A DNA stretch of 54,869 bases from a virus: the IMG/VR virus record IMGVR_UViG_3300023109_001295, positions 1 to 54,869 of that record; one strand, 5' to 3'. The position numbers and the translations under genes were made by a program. Positions 13,677 to 21,647 of this stretch are shown here, piece by piece (positions within the stretch are counted from its first letter, which is position 1; every line of letters starts with the position of its first letter). Below the pieces are notes generated by a model. That model was not told the origin of the DNA. It saw only the letters and a list, made by a program, of their open reading frames with translations, and did no database searches.

Positions 13677-14619
13677 CCGCCATTTCAACTGCAAGATTGA
13701 GAGCATCAAGCTTTCTTTTTGCATTGTGTCCGAACCAAGCTGCAGCAGCTCGAGTATCAGCAGACCTTCCCATTTCGTGGTCAGTCATATATGTTACTGA
13801 GTTGTAAGCATTCCACCATGTTCCTGGAGACATATCAGCTCCTGGTTGAGTATCGACGATTTCTAATGCACGTTCAGCAGTCCTTGAGAGGATCTTGCCT
13901 TCTTGATTAGAAGTACCGAATACTTGCGATAGGAATAACTTGTAAGCTTTATCAGAGTAACGCTTCGATGAAAGGAACTCAGCAGCTTCTTGGAATTGCT
14001 CTACACGGTTGTGCGAGATACCAAGTAACTCTTTAACCATTTCAGGATTGAAGTGATTACGATGAGATAACCTTACTGCAGGTTGACCACGTTCAGTCAA
14101 AGCCATAGACAGTGTATTATTACAAACAACACGAGTCATTACGAACTTGACATCAATGGACTTACCATATACATGCGGATTTGAGAATAGAAGATAACCT
14201 TTTACTTGATCATCGTTCTTCAACGTAAATCCATCTTTGACATCAGCAGCAGCGAATACCATTTGACCATCTTTCAATGACCCTGCAGTATCCATGACCA
14301 TATCACCAGCAGATACGAATTCATTAAAGAATTCAAAAGCATCTTCGTTTTGACATGGTTTCCAATTACCTGAAACATTCGTTAGAATCTTTCCGTCAGT
14401 TTCACGTACCAAGGCCTCTTGACCAGTAGGTACTTTTTGTCCGTTAATTTCAACAAATGATGGTTGCTTTGATACTTTCCAATCAAGGTTAGCAGCTTTC
14501 ATCATTTCCATTGGAGTCATATCATCCGATACCGGAACTCCTAGACCATGCCAAGGAATACCCTTTGATTCGCGGTATGCCATCTGCGCTTGTCCATTTA
14601 CCATTTCTAATTCATGCAT
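13666..14619 (-). CDS. DUF932 / TIGR03299 phage-plasmid protein
   Basis: 317 residues. MHELEMVNGQAQMAYRESK and GIPWHGLG are the typical opening of the DUF932 family found in phages and plasmids; the rest (VTRVVCNNTLSMAL, HNAKRKLDALNLAVEMAE) also fits. The role is not established. It has its own early promoter (14656-14684) and terminator (13659-13676), so it is a single-gene unit and probably well expressed. Confidence 0.85.
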   Translation of the reverse strand: MHELEMVNGQAQMAYRESKGIPWHGLGVPVSDDMTPMEMMKAANLDWKVSKQPSFVEINGQKVPTGQEALVRETDGKILTNVSGNWKPCQNEDAFEFFNEFVSAGDMVMDTAGSLKDGQMVFAAADVKDGFTLKNDDQVKGYLLFSNPHVYGKSIDVKFVMTRVVCNNTLSMALTERGQPAVRLSHRNHFNPEMVKELLGISHNRVEQFQEAAEFLSSKRYSDKAYKLFLSQVFGTSNQEGKILSRTAERALEIVDTQPGADMSPGTWWNAYNSVTYMTDHEMGRSADTRAAAAWFGHNAKRKLDALNLAVEMAEVA

Positions 14620-14655
14620 AATTTATTTCCTCATTAATATTTAATTTGAACAACC

Positions 14656-14684
14656 ATTATAATCTATATCATAACGAATGTCAA
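14656..14684 (-). promoter_or_regulatory. early sigma70-type promoter
   Basis: TTGACA (14679-14684) and TATAAT (14656-14661) on the minus strand, 17-base spacer. Drives the DUF932 gene. Confidence 0.88.
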
Positions 14685-14693
14685 CAACTTTTT

Positions 14694-14852
14694 TCACTCA
14701 TTTGAAAATTGTTCGGTCCAGGCAGTAAATACCTCAAACGCTTCAGCTTTAGTTAAACCGAAAGCTTCTTGTAAAACCTTCGGCGCTCCAAACATATTGA
14801 TAGATCCACCAGCTCGTAGATCATCTAAAAAAGTAAACATTTCTTTAAGCAT
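14694..14852 (-). CDS. 52-residue phage protein, unknown
   Basis: A leftward ORF starting MLKEMFTFLDDLRAGG and ending FTAWTEQFSNE. The start overlaps the upstream stop (TAATG), a common arrangement here. Soluble and mostly helical. Function unknown. Confidence 0.6.
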   Translation of the reverse strand: MLKEMFTFLDDLRAGGSINMFGAPKVLQEAFGLTKAEAFEVFTAWTEQFSNE

Positions 14853-15211
14853 TACGCGACCTCCTTAAAGCCAAATGAATCAACCATGTACATTTTGTCA
14901 TCAGTCTTATCAACAATGATATCTCCGACTGAAGTACTATGACCAGTTCTGAACCTATGAACTGCATCAGGGTCTTCCCAAAGATTGGTGATCCTAAATA
15001 CATCATCAAGACTCTTTGCTTGAACATCGTAAGTATCTTCGTACAATGCAAGATCAGCAGAATCAAACTCGTTCTTTCTCAGACCATGCATGTAAGCAAG
15101 CTTTGCTTTCCAAGCTGGTGACCTTTCCTCAGCTCCACTCCAACCGTATGTGTTTGGGTAATCTTCTTCGGACTTAGGAACGACGATTTGTTTGACGATG
15201 TAATTTTTCAT
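14852..15211 (-). CDS. YodL-like phage protein
   Basis: 119 residues. The C-terminus, HSTSVGDIIVDKTDDKMYMVDSFGF, matches the short YodL-type pattern (S-x-S-V-G-D-x-I ... Y-V-D-x-x-G-F) seen in many phage proteins of unknown role. First gene behind the promoter at 15242-15270, cotranscribed with 14694-14852. Confidence 0.6.
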   Translation of the reverse strand: MKNYIVKQIVVPKSEEDYPNTYGWSGAEERSPAWKAKLAYMHGLRKNEFDSADLALYEDTYDVQAKSLDDVFRITNLWEDPDAVHRFRTGHSTSVGDIIVDKTDDKMYMVDSFGFKEVA

Positions 15212-15241
15212 ATTGTTTCCATTAATTTAATTTATACAGCT

Positions 15242-15270
15242 ATTATAAATGGTTTCATAAAGAATGTCAA
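15242..15270 (-). promoter_or_regulatory. early sigma70-type promoter
   Basis: TTGACA (15265-15270) and TATAAT (15242-15247) on the minus strand, 17-base spacer; conserved AT-rich leader after it. Confidence 0.9.
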
Positions 15271-15289
15271 TAGTTTTATGAGATTAATT

Positions 15290-15583
15290 TCATTTATTTT
15301 CATAAAGTTCTGAAATAAACGATTTGACCTCTTCGAGATCCTTTGTAAGGAGAAGATTGTTATAATCTTCGTAGTATGACGATCTTGTTACTCCAAAGAT
15401 CCAGTCTACAAATTTAATTCCTAAATGTTCCTGAGATTCTTTTCTTTCAGCAAGATCTGGTGAGTTGACCCAGATACGATATCCATTGAACTCAAATGAA
15501 GGTAACTCGTCGTTACCCCATGATGTATCTTCCCACTCTGCAGGAATGTCATAACCTTTTGTGTATTGATCCCAAGTAATCAT
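15290..15583 (-). CDS. phage protein, unknown
   Basis: 97 residues, acidic and aromatic-rich (MITWDQYTKGYDIPAEWED). Its start overlaps the upstream stop (TAATG), so it is coupled to 15583-15900. No recognised domain. Confidence 0.6.
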   Translation of the reverse strand: MITWDQYTKGYDIPAEWEDTSWGNDELPSFEFNGYRIWVNSPDLAERKESQEHLGIKFVDWIFGVTRSSYYEDYNNLLLTKDLEEVKSFISELYENK

Positions 15584-15900
15584 TAGGCAGCCTTCCTTGC
15601 GAAGTATCTGCCTCTTCCTTTATAACCAACAGCTTGAACAGCCTGTAATGGAGATGTTTCTTTTGAAACAGCAAGGTAGTCTTCAACAGTGTAGTTATCT
15701 ACAATACAGTTGACCCAAGATTTCCAAGGCTTTGATCCATACTTGAACCTAGCAATAAAATTAGGCTTGACTTTACCGATCCATGAAGGATGGCAGTTAG
15801 GATGAACTTCGTTCATCAACGGAGCTCCTGGAAATTCTCCACGATACATTAGGTACATTCCGTCCCAAGTGAATTCTTCTTTGATAAATTTAGTTCCCAT
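15583..15900 (-). CDS. phage protein, unknown
   Basis: 105 residues with a basic C-terminus (YKGRGRYFARKAA). It includes YRGEFPGAPLMNEVHPNCHP. No known domain. First gene behind the early promoter at 15933-15961. Confidence 0.6.
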   Translation of the reverse strand: MGTKFIKEEFTWDGMYLMYRGEFPGAPLMNEVHPNCHPSWIGKVKPNFIARFKYGSKPWKSWVNCIVDNYTVEDYLAVSKETSPLQAVQAVGYKGRGRYFARKAA

Positions 15901-15932
15901 ATTGATTCTCCATTAATTTAATTTATACAACT

Positions 15933-15961
15933 ATTATAATATAGTTCTTTATGAATGTAAA
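15933..15961 (-). promoter_or_regulatory. early sigma70-type promoter
   Basis: TTTACA (15956-15961) and TATAAT (15933-15938) on the minus strand, 17-base spacer. Drives 15583-15900 and 15290-15583. Confidence 0.85.
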
Positions 15962-16038
15962 TAGTTTTAGAGAAAAAAGTGTGACTTTTTTAGATTAAAA
16001 AGGAATATGGATAGAACTGGAGGTTATATAGAGATGAA

Positions 16039-16058
16039 ATCCGCCGATTAAGACGGAT
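16039..16058 (-). terminator. hairpin at the end of the HD-domain gene
   Basis: ATCCG (16039-16043) and CGGAT (16054-16058) form a 5-bp stem around the stop codon of 16048-16575. The downstream T content is weak, so it may be a terminator or an mRNA end-stabilising hairpin. Confidence 0.45.
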
Positions 16059-16575
16059 CCCACGTTTTGTCAAGCATCGATTGAGCATGACTCTTGAGTA
16101 TTGGGTTTGCTTTGATTAAAACATCCAATAGGTACTGCTTTTCGTACTTGTAAGCTTTATGGAAGAACTTTGGATCGTGTGGAATAATAGATTCGCTGTT
16201 ATGTATTAAATCAGCAACCTTTATCGTCTGACTTTCCGCAGGTCCCATAGCAAAATGATCTGCATCCATCTTCTTACGGAATTTACGATTACCATCTGAC
16301 TGCTCAGAAACGTTAGAACAAAAATGAACATACTCAGCAACTAACGAACCAAACTGATCTGTCACATCTGAAAGCGTAACATATGTATCTTCAACAACAT
16401 CGTGTAATAACGCAGCCGCAACCATCTCTGGTGTATGGTCAGGGATTGTCTCAATTATTTTTGAAACTCCGATAGGATGCGTGGAGTAAGGTTCTCCAGT
16501 ATATTTGCGTCTTTGACCATCGTGTGCTTTGATAGCCAACATTAGCGCTTCTTGTATTAGTTTGGTATCTTTCAT
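16048..16575 (-). CDS. HD-domain (p)ppGpp hydrolase-like protein (MESH1/SpoT hydrolase type)
   Basis: 175 residues. AIKAHDGQRRKYTGEPYSTHPIGVSKII, then AALLHDVVEDTYVT, then IKVADLIHNSESI give the H...HD...D metal motif and RxKxxGEPY-like start of RelA/SpoT hydrolase and small MESH1-type alarmone hydrolases. It would remove the 3'-diphosphate of (p)ppGpp and so weaken the stringent response. No synthetase domain is present. The ATG lies 6 bases after the TATAAT box with no SD, so the mRNA may be leaderless. Its own promoter is at 16582-16610. Confidence 0.82.
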   Translation of the reverse strand: MKDTKLIQEALMLAIKAHDGQRRKYTGEPYSTHPIGVSKIIETIPDHTPEMVAAALLHDVVEDTYVTLSDVTDQFGSLVAEYVHFCSNVSEQSDGNRKFRKKMDADHFAMGPAESQTIKVADLIHNSESIIPHDPKFFHKAYKYEKQYLLDVLIKANPILKSHAQSMLDKTWDPS

Positions 16576-16581
16576 GGATTA

Positions 16582-16610
16582 ATTATATACTAGTTAAGTG
16601 TAAATGTCAA
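16582..16610 (-). promoter_or_regulatory. early promoter, leaderless arrangement
   Basis: TTGACA (16605-16610) and TATAAT (16582-16587) on the minus strand, 17-base spacer. The ATG of the HD gene (16575) begins 7 bases after the -10 box, about where transcription should start. Confidence 0.85.
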
Positions 16611-16619
16611 CTAAAAGAT

Positions 16620-17336
16620 TTACCTATTTGTAAAGTAAACCATAAACTCAGCAGGAAGGTAATCGAAAGATTCTTGTTTGATTGCTTCGTCATCCCATAT
16701 TGCTTCTGCCAAGAACGCATGTTGATATTGGACCTTTCCTTTATCTTGATAGAATTTAAGGAAATCATCTCTGAATCGTTTGAAGTCAGCAGGACCTGAA
16801 GTTGAATGTCGTCTATGTACTTCGAGAGCAATATGACCTACATTGTTATAGATCCAATCTAGGTTTTCTTTTGTAAAGATATCGTATTCTCCACCTTCAC
16901 AATCCACCTTTAAATAGTCAATCTTTTCTATTTCGTAAAAGTCAATAAACTCTCTAAAGGTTAAAGGAACGAATTCACCAGCAGCTGCAGAATTATAAAC
17001 ATGCTTAACATTATGTTCGTTATTCATAATTGCGGCATGACATGGAACAACCATTCTTTCTTTTGCATTAATCGTATACTTGTCTGTATTACGCATTGCT
17101 GTTTCTAACAATTCACGATTAGGTTCAATCATGTATACTTTACTTGCACCAGAGTCGAGAGCAAGACAACTGAACATACCTACGCAAGTACCAACATCAA
17201 CTACAACGTCTCCTGGTTTAGGTTGGTCCCACCATTCGTAATCTTTGTTAAAAAAGAATTCTCTTCGCATGTTAGAGATATGGTCAATGTCTAATGTTCC
17301 CATATCCATGTTTATATTGAGTGTGTTATGATTCAT
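16620..17336 (-). CDS. FkbM-family methyltransferase
   Basis: 238 residues. VVVDVGTCVGMFSCLAL is the S-adenosylmethionine-binding motif I, VYMIEPNRE motif II, and IDYLKVDCEGGEYDIF the FkbM signature. FkbM enzymes O-methylate sugars or other small molecules and are frequent in phage and bacterial surface-glycan gene sets. It fits with the epimerase and glycosyltransferases here. The substrate is unknown. Confidence 0.88.
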   Translation of the reverse strand: MNHNTLNINMDMGTLDIDHISNMRREFFFNKDYEWWDQPKPGDVVVDVGTCVGMFSCLALDSGASKVYMIEPNRELLETAMRNTDKYTINAKERMVVPCHAAIMNNEHNVKHVYNSAAAGEFVPLTFREFIDFYEIEKIDYLKVDCEGGEYDIFTKENLDWIYNNVGHIALEVHRRHSTSGPADFKRFRDDFLKFYQDKGKVQYQHAFLAEAIWDDEAIKQESFDYLPAEFMVYFTNR

Positions 17337-17351
17337 AATGTAATCCTGTTA

Positions 17352-17702
17352 TTAATGTATTAGTTGACTTCCTTCCGCAACTAACCCATCTATCATGTCA
17401 AATGTTTGGTCTTCAAAACCTGACTTAATCAGATCAACGACCGTTGGAAATTCTGTATCGGTTTCTACTTCACCGATGTTAAGGTTCTTTTGTTTTCTTG
17501 GTGGAAACATATCGTTTATATAATGGGAAGCAGCACGCTCAGTTTTAAACGATGAACAGTTAGTTAAGCCAAAAGGATTGTTGGCTGCAAAGCACGCATA
17601 GATTCTTCCATCGTCTTCCATTCCAAGATCATATCCATTATAGGTTCCTAAGAACACACCCATGTTATCGTCAAATACTATGTACCGTCTTTTCTTTTTC
17701 AT
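17352..17702 (-). CDS. phage protein, unknown
   Basis: 116 residues from ATG 17702 (MKKKRRYIVFDDNMGVFLGTY); longer in-frame starts would overlap the nuclease heavily. Overlaps the upstream nuclease gene by 32 bases. Beta-rich start, acidic tail. No family recognised. Confidence 0.55.
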   Translation of the reverse strand: MKKKRRYIVFDDNMGVFLGTYNGYDLGMEDDGRIYACFAANNPFGLTNCSSFKTERAASHYINDMFPPRKQKNLNIGEVETDTEFPTVVDLIKSGFEDQTFDMIDGLVAEGSQLIH

Positions 17703-18366
17703 AGAGCTCTTTATATGTATTTCGTACAGCTGCAAAGTGATCAATATATTGTGTCGTATCAAACTCAAAGACTTGAGGTTCGTTTCCATCAACACCAATA
17801 AAGACCACACCCTTTTTCACTTTATGACCAGTCATTTCTTCAAATGCTTTTGCGTAGAAAGAAACCTGCATATAATAATTCAGAATCCATTCTTCTTTCT
17901 TTGGTCTCTTTGATGTTTTAAAATCAACGACCGCAAGTTCTCCATCCCATTCAGCAATACAGTCAACTTGACCTGCAGTTTCTAATTCATTGGAATATAA
18001 GAAACACTCCTGGTACCAAATATTATTTATTCGTTCATCAAGAATGGGTTTCATTGTATTAAACATATGAAGATTAGCAGGCATATGCTTCTTGCCGTAA
18101 TCTGGATCGTTATCCAAATAGTCTTCACAAAGTTTATGAACTGCGGTACCACGTCGAGCGGCTTGAGTAGAGATTTTGTTTGCTTCTGCATGGCCAACGC
18201 GATCACGCCATTTCTGTATATCTTCTTTTCCAAGAATACCTAATACAGTAGTGACTGACGGATAACCTTTGCCTGATGGAGTTTGGTAAATACGTTTACC
18301 ATCCACTGAAGCTCTTGTTAGTTTTTCGAGGACAGGTGCCTCTGAGTTGTGTTCAAATAGTTTCAT
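17671..18366 (-). CDS. PD-(D/E)XK exonuclease, RecB/Cas4-like
   Basis: 231 residues. TAGQVDCIAEWDGELAVVDFKTS shows the GxxD ... DxK catalytic pattern of PD-(D/E)XK nucleases, followed by the RecB-type QxxxY (YYMQVSFYA). The N-terminus (YPSVTTVLGI, TAVHKLCEDYL) is also typical of phage and mitochondrial MGME1-like exonucleases. Likely acts in DNA end processing during replication or recombination, or host DNA breakdown. Located just downstream of phoH. Confidence 0.85.
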   Translation of the reverse strand: MKLFEHNSEAPVLEKLTRASVDGKRIYQTPSGKGYPSVTTVLGILGKEDIQKWRDRVGHAEANKISTQAARRGTAVHKLCEDYLDNDPDYGKKHMPANLHMFNTMKPILDERINNIWYQECFLYSNELETAGQVDCIAEWDGELAVVDFKTSKRPKKEEWILNYYMQVSFYAKAFEEMTGHKVKKGVVFIGVDGNEPQVFEFDTTQYIDHFAAVRNTYKELYEKEKTVHSI

Positions 18367-18386
18367 AATATATTTCCTAGAAATGA

Positions 18387-18409
18387 AAGGGGACCCGAAG
18401 ATCCCCCTT
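18387..18409 (-). terminator. hairpin between phoH and the nuclease gene
   Basis: GGGGA (18389-18393) pairs with TCCCC (18402-18406), with flanking AA/TT across a one-base bulge. Downstream on the minus strand the T tract is short and broken. Could be a weak terminator lowering nuclease expression relative to phoH. Confidence 0.45.
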
Positions 18410-18414
18410 CGAGT

Positions 18415-19170
18415 TTAAGCCACCAGTGACGGCCTTATTTCTGCTCTCTCCTTTGCTATAATGTATTCTTTTACTAAACCACTTCTAACAATGTCTTCAA
18501 TTCCAAATTGAATTACTTTGAAAGAATGATCCATGCGTTGGATTACTTTAAGAAAATCGCGTAGTCCTGATGTATCGTGTTTGTGTCTAGTTCCGGCAAG
18601 ATCATCTTGTGCTGTATCACCGCAGAATATAATTTTTGACGAATCTCCGACTCGTGTAATAATACTATCGAGTTCGTGATAAGTCATACTTTGACATTCA
18701 TCTACAATTATGATAGAGTTATCAAATGTTAATCCTCTAACAAACGATGATGTCATAAACTTAACTGAGCATTTTTGTTTGAGTATTTCCCAAGCATCTC
18801 CTCTGCCAAATAAGTTATTAGTAATATCCGCGTAGGGTACCGCGTAGACGGCTTCTTTTTGAGCCTGAGTGCCTGGCATAAAACCTTGCTCTCTTGTCTG
18901 TACTGCTGAACGAACGATTATTACTTGGTCATAATTATCATCATCTAAAATATCACAAAGACCAAGATATAATCCGCACATTGTTTTGCCTGTGCCTGCT
19001 GTTCCAATTGCAGCAATATTATACCCAGCGTTATAACTGTCGAAAAATTCCTCTTGAGTCGGAGTCAGTGGCGAAATATGATTCATGGAAAATTTACTAT
19101 CCATGCGTTTTCCATCTTTCTGCTTAATCTTCCTTTTCTCCTTCGGTGATAAACGACGTTGTCTTGACAT
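18415..19170 (-). CDS. phoH: PhoH-like ATPase
   Basis: 251 residues. Walker A GTAGTGKT and Walker B IIIVDECQ, with the PhoH features YADI, KFMTSSFVRGLTFDN and IIFCGDTAQ. PhoH-like P-loop ATPases (probable RNA helicase-nuclease partners) are near universal in marine myophages. The basic N-terminus (about 1-25) may bind nucleic acid. AAAGGAGGT precedes the ATG. A hairpin lies just upstream. Confidence 0.93.
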   Translation of the reverse strand: MSRQRRLSPKEKRKIKQKDGKRMDSKFSMNHISPLTPTQEEFFDSYNAGYNIAAIGTAGTGKTMCGLYLGLCDILDDDNYDQVIIVRSAVQTREQGFMPGTQAQKEAVYAVPYADITNNLFGRGDAWEILKQKCSVKFMTSSFVRGLTFDNSIIIVDECQSMTYHELDSIITRVGDSSKIIFCGDTAQDDLAGTRHKHDTSGLRDFLKVIQRMDHSFKVIQFGIEDIVRSGLVKEYIIAKERAEIRPSLVA

Positions 19171-19192
19171 AAAACCTCCTTTGCATTAACAA

Positions 19193-19217
19193 GGAAGCGA
19201 TCTGAAAGATTACTTCC
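19193..19217 (-). other. intergenic hairpin before phoH
   Basis: GGAAG ... CTTCC with inner ATCT ... AGAT and a 3-base loop gives about 10 paired bases with one mismatch. It covers the stop codon of 19210-19455. No T tract follows, so it is more likely a processing or stability element than a terminator. Confidence 0.45.
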
Positions 19218-19455
19218 AATCGTTAATTTTGTTTCCAGTGTATGATTTGTTTTGTTTCATTGATGTAAGTATATCACGAAAGCCTTGATCCGGTTTCATC
19301 CGTCCAAGACGCGCAGCCTCAATCACAGGTTGGCCACTAGTAATTATAGATTTTAAATGTGGGTTGTCTTTTTTGAACTGGTCGATAGCAGACATCGACA
19401 TGAACTTGTCGAATTGCTCACCAGTGTTTGTATCTTCAAAGGTATATGTAGGCAT
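19210..19455 (-). CDS. conserved small phage protein, unknown
   Basis: 81 residues beginning MPTYTFEDTNTGEQFDKFMS, like the first strand of FmdB-type zinc ribbons but with no cysteines. Similar proteins beside phoH occur in marine T4-like phages, as I recall. A late box (19484-19491) sits upstream, so it and phoH may also be expressed late. Confidence 0.65.
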   Translation of the reverse strand: MPTYTFEDTNTGEQFDKFMSMSAIDQFKKDNPHLKSIITSGQPVIEAARLGRMKPDQGFRDILTSMKQNKSYTGNKINDWK

Positions 19456-19483
19456 CAGCTTCCAATCTTATATTCCATGGTTT

Positions 19484-19491
19484 TATTTATA
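19484..19491 (-). promoter_or_regulatory. T4-type late promoter box
   Basis: TATAAATA on the minus strand, about 30 bases before the start of 19210-19455 and overlapping the 3' end of the HAD gene. Would drive 19210-19455 and phoH late. Confidence 0.6.
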
Positions 19492-20068
19492 CGATTGACT
19501 CGTAGATTTCTTTCCAATTTTTAACTTTTACCAAATTATTATTTTGATAATCTTTATTAAAGTCATGTTCAATCAGAATAGATCTAAGTCCCATATCGAG
19601 TCCGCATTCAGCATTAGAAGGTTTATCTTCAACCCAAATACATCCGCTATCTTTATAAGGTAATAGACCGTCGTCCTTATCGGCTCCACAATCCAAACAT
19701 ACCACTCTCTCAAATACATCTTTACCGAATAATCTTTCGAGATTCTGTTCTCTTAGTTTACCGGCATAGTAATCAGTACTGAGACTAGTAATACAATGAA
19801 AAACATAACCTTCACTATGGAGTTTCTTGACATATTTAATCGCGTCTCTTAGACCAGGAAGGAATCCAATCCTAGCTGATTCGTTGAATTGTCTTACAAG
19901 TTGTCTTGATTGTTCCTTTGTAATACCAAAGGTTTGTGCTACGTCGTACTGACCTTCTTCAATAACGGTATATCCGTTTTCATTCATATACTTATAGAAT
20001 GCATACTTCCAATCAAGTAGTACACCGTCACAATCTACAAGGATCAATTTATCTGCTCTGTGATCCAT
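19487..20068 (-). CDS. HAD-superfamily phosphatase
   Basis: 193 residues. KLILVDCDGVLLDW is HAD motif I (DxD), HCITSLS motif II, and CIWVEDKPSNAE motif IV. A cap lies between motifs I and II. Similar phage HAD proteins are 5'-nucleotidases or polynucleotide 3'-phosphatases; the substrate here is not certain. Driven by the promoter at 20098-20126. Confidence 0.82.
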   Translation of the reverse strand: MDHRADKLILVDCDGVLLDWKYAFYKYMNENGYTVIEEGQYDVAQTFGITKEQSRQLVRQFNESARIGFLPGLRDAIKYVKKLHSEGYVFHCITSLSTDYYAGKLREQNLERLFGKDVFERVVCLDCGADKDDGLLPYKDSGCIWVEDKPSNAECGLDMGLRSILIEHDFNKDYQNNNLVKVKNWKEIYESIV

Positions 20069-20097
20069 ATTTGCTCCATTAATTAATTTATACAGAT

Positions 20098-20126
20098 ATT
20101 ATAACAAAGAATGTACTAATTGTCAA
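20098..20126 (-). promoter_or_regulatory. early sigma70-type promoter
   Basis: TTGACA (20121-20126) and TATAAT (20098-20103) on the minus strand, 17-base spacer. Drives the HAD gene. Confidence 0.88.
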
Positions 20127-20131
20127 TGGTT

Positions 20132-20278
20132 TTATGATAAAAAGTTCTTCTTTTCTGATAATTTACGCTTTCGAACTTCTGCTCGATGTGCTTTCTTCTG
20201 CTTTTCACGTTTACGATCTTCGATCTTAATGTTTGTCCAATCGTCGGAAGAGGCGGTCTGTTTAGTCCGCTTAGCCAT
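20132..20278 (-). CDS. 48-residue very basic protein
   Basis: Starts MAKRTKQTASSDDWTNIK and continues as a Lys/Arg-rich helix (EDRKREKQKKAHRAEVRKRK). Likely binds nucleic acid by charge alone. Lies 11 bases after the gene at 20290-20727. Function unknown. Confidence 0.6.
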   Translation of the reverse strand: MAKRTKQTASSDDWTNIKIEDRKREKQKKAHRAEVRKRKLSEKKNFLS

Positions 20279-20289
20279 GTGGTCCTACC

Positions 20290-20727
20290 TTATTTGAAGT
20301 TGAGTGGGTCGGTAAATAGAGTTGGAAACGCTGCTTCGAGAGTTTTCTTAGTTAATCCTTTGATAGGAGTATGGCTAATCATATTCTCTGCGAGGATCTT
20401 AGCATCGTTAGGATGTAAGTCTTCAAGCAACTGTATGAACAATGCTTCCCTTCTATTTTTATTGAGGTTGTCATACCCACCACCTAAAAAGAATATTCGC
20501 AAACGTCTTGCTTCTCTATATAACATAGTATCAAGGTCAACGAGTTCGTTATCTTTAAATGGAGGTGGAGTATCTGGTAATAAGAATTCAACATTCTCAT
20601 CATATATTAAACGCAGTACTTGTCTTAATGGTACGGCATCATGTTTCTGTAAGTTCTCGACTTTTGCTTTAACACTTTTACATGCAGCAGTATCTGATAT
20701 CACTTTTGATATTGAGGTTCTAATCAT
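20290..20727 (-). CDS. DUF6433-like phage protein
   Basis: 145 residues, with KVENLQKHDAVPLRQVLRLIYDENVEFLLP near the start and RREALFIQLLEDLHPNDAKIL later, a pattern I associate with DUF6433 proteins of T4-like marine phages (by-eye match). It lies next to the RNase H/FEN gene. Role unknown; perhaps an accessory to replication. Confidence 0.6.
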   Translation of the reverse strand: MIRTSISKVISDTAACKSVKAKVENLQKHDAVPLRQVLRLIYDENVEFLLPDTPPPFKDNELVDLDTMLYREARRLRIFFLGGGYDNLNKNRREALFIQLLEDLHPNDAKILAENMISHTPIKGLTKKTLEAAFPTLFTDPLNFK

Positions 20728-20729
20728 AA

Positions 20730-21587
20730 TTAAAAATCCTGTAAATCACCAATGAGGTTCTTTAGCTTTTGTTTTACGAAGTAATTAAACAGATGAGATC
20801 TGCCAACTTCTTCTTGGTTATTATAGTTCTCAAGTATACTGTCTTGGTATTCCTGAGGTATCATTGTTAGGTCAATCATTTGTTTGTTACGATTATACCT
20901 TAGTTTTGTTTCTTCATCCATTTCTTCAGGATGCGCAGAGAATAGTTCAATACGCTTCTTAGTCATTGGCTTTTGTCTTTCACCAACGGCAAGACAGTTA
21001 TCTGCTGATAGAATGTTTGGAACTCCATCACCAGTATCACCACGAAGAATATGTTCGGTAATATACTGAGTAGGATTAGCATGTCTTACCCATTTCTTTA
21101 GAACGGGATTATACTGATCTACGTTTGCATATTGTTGTAACTGAATGAAGTCCTTATCACCAGATAGAACAAGAATCTTTTCAGATCCATTATTCAGTTC
21201 AGTGCCATGTTCCATACATAGAGTTGCGATAATGTCATCGGCTTCAACGCGATCAACATATACTACCTTATATGGAAAGAACTCTTCGAGCTCTCTACGA
21301 ATTTGATGAATAGCATCAAAGCACGCATTCCAATCCATGTCTGATTGATCACGATTCTTTTTACGATTTGCTTTGTAGTATGGATAGTAATCTTTTCTCC
21401 ATACATTTGTGCTATCAGCGCAGATTACGATTTCACCGTACTCTCCTGAGAACTTCTTTCGATTAAAACGAATTGAATTGAGAAACATGTGACGAAGGAG
21501 ATTCTCATCAACTTCCATGTTTGTGTGATTACCAATACCTGCGAACAAAGACGCGAGCATTACTTGGTTATAGTCAACTAATATCAT
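20730..21587 (-). CDS. rnh: T4 RNase H-like 5'-3' exonuclease (FEN family)
   Basis: 285 residues. MILVDYNQVMLAS is the first acidic motif; ADSTNVWRKDYYPYYKANR, VEADDIIATL and VLSGDKDFIQLQQY are the other acidic/basic motifs of FEN-family nucleases; GDTGDGVPNIL is the H2TH-type region. It removes RNA primers from lagging-strand fragments. Size is close to T4 RNase H (305). Driven by the early promoter at 21619-21647. Confidence 0.92.
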   Translation of the reverse strand: MILVDYNQVMLASLFAGIGNHTNMEVDENLLRHMFLNSIRFNRKKFSGEYGEIVICADSTNVWRKDYYPYYKANRKKNRDQSDMDWNACFDAIHQIRRELEEFFPYKVVYVDRVEADDIIATLCMEHGTELNNGSEKILVLSGDKDFIQLQQYANVDQYNPVLKKWVRHANPTQYITEHILRGDTGDGVPNILSADNCLAVGERQKPMTKKRIELFSAHPEEMDEETKLRYNRNKQMIDLTMIPQEYQDSILENYNNQEEVGRSHLFNYFVKQKLKNLIGDLQDF

Positions 21588-21618
21588 AATTTATCCATTA
21601 TTTAAATTTACAAGTACA

Positions 21619-21647
21619 ATTATATCACAGATCTTCGTCAATGTCAA
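21619..21647 (-). promoter_or_regulatory. early promoter inside the preceding gene's 3' end
   Basis: TTGACA (21642-21647) and TATAAT (21619-21624) on the minus strand, 17-base spacer. The -35 is within the last codons of 21625-22011. Drives the RNase H-like gene. Confidence 0.85.
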
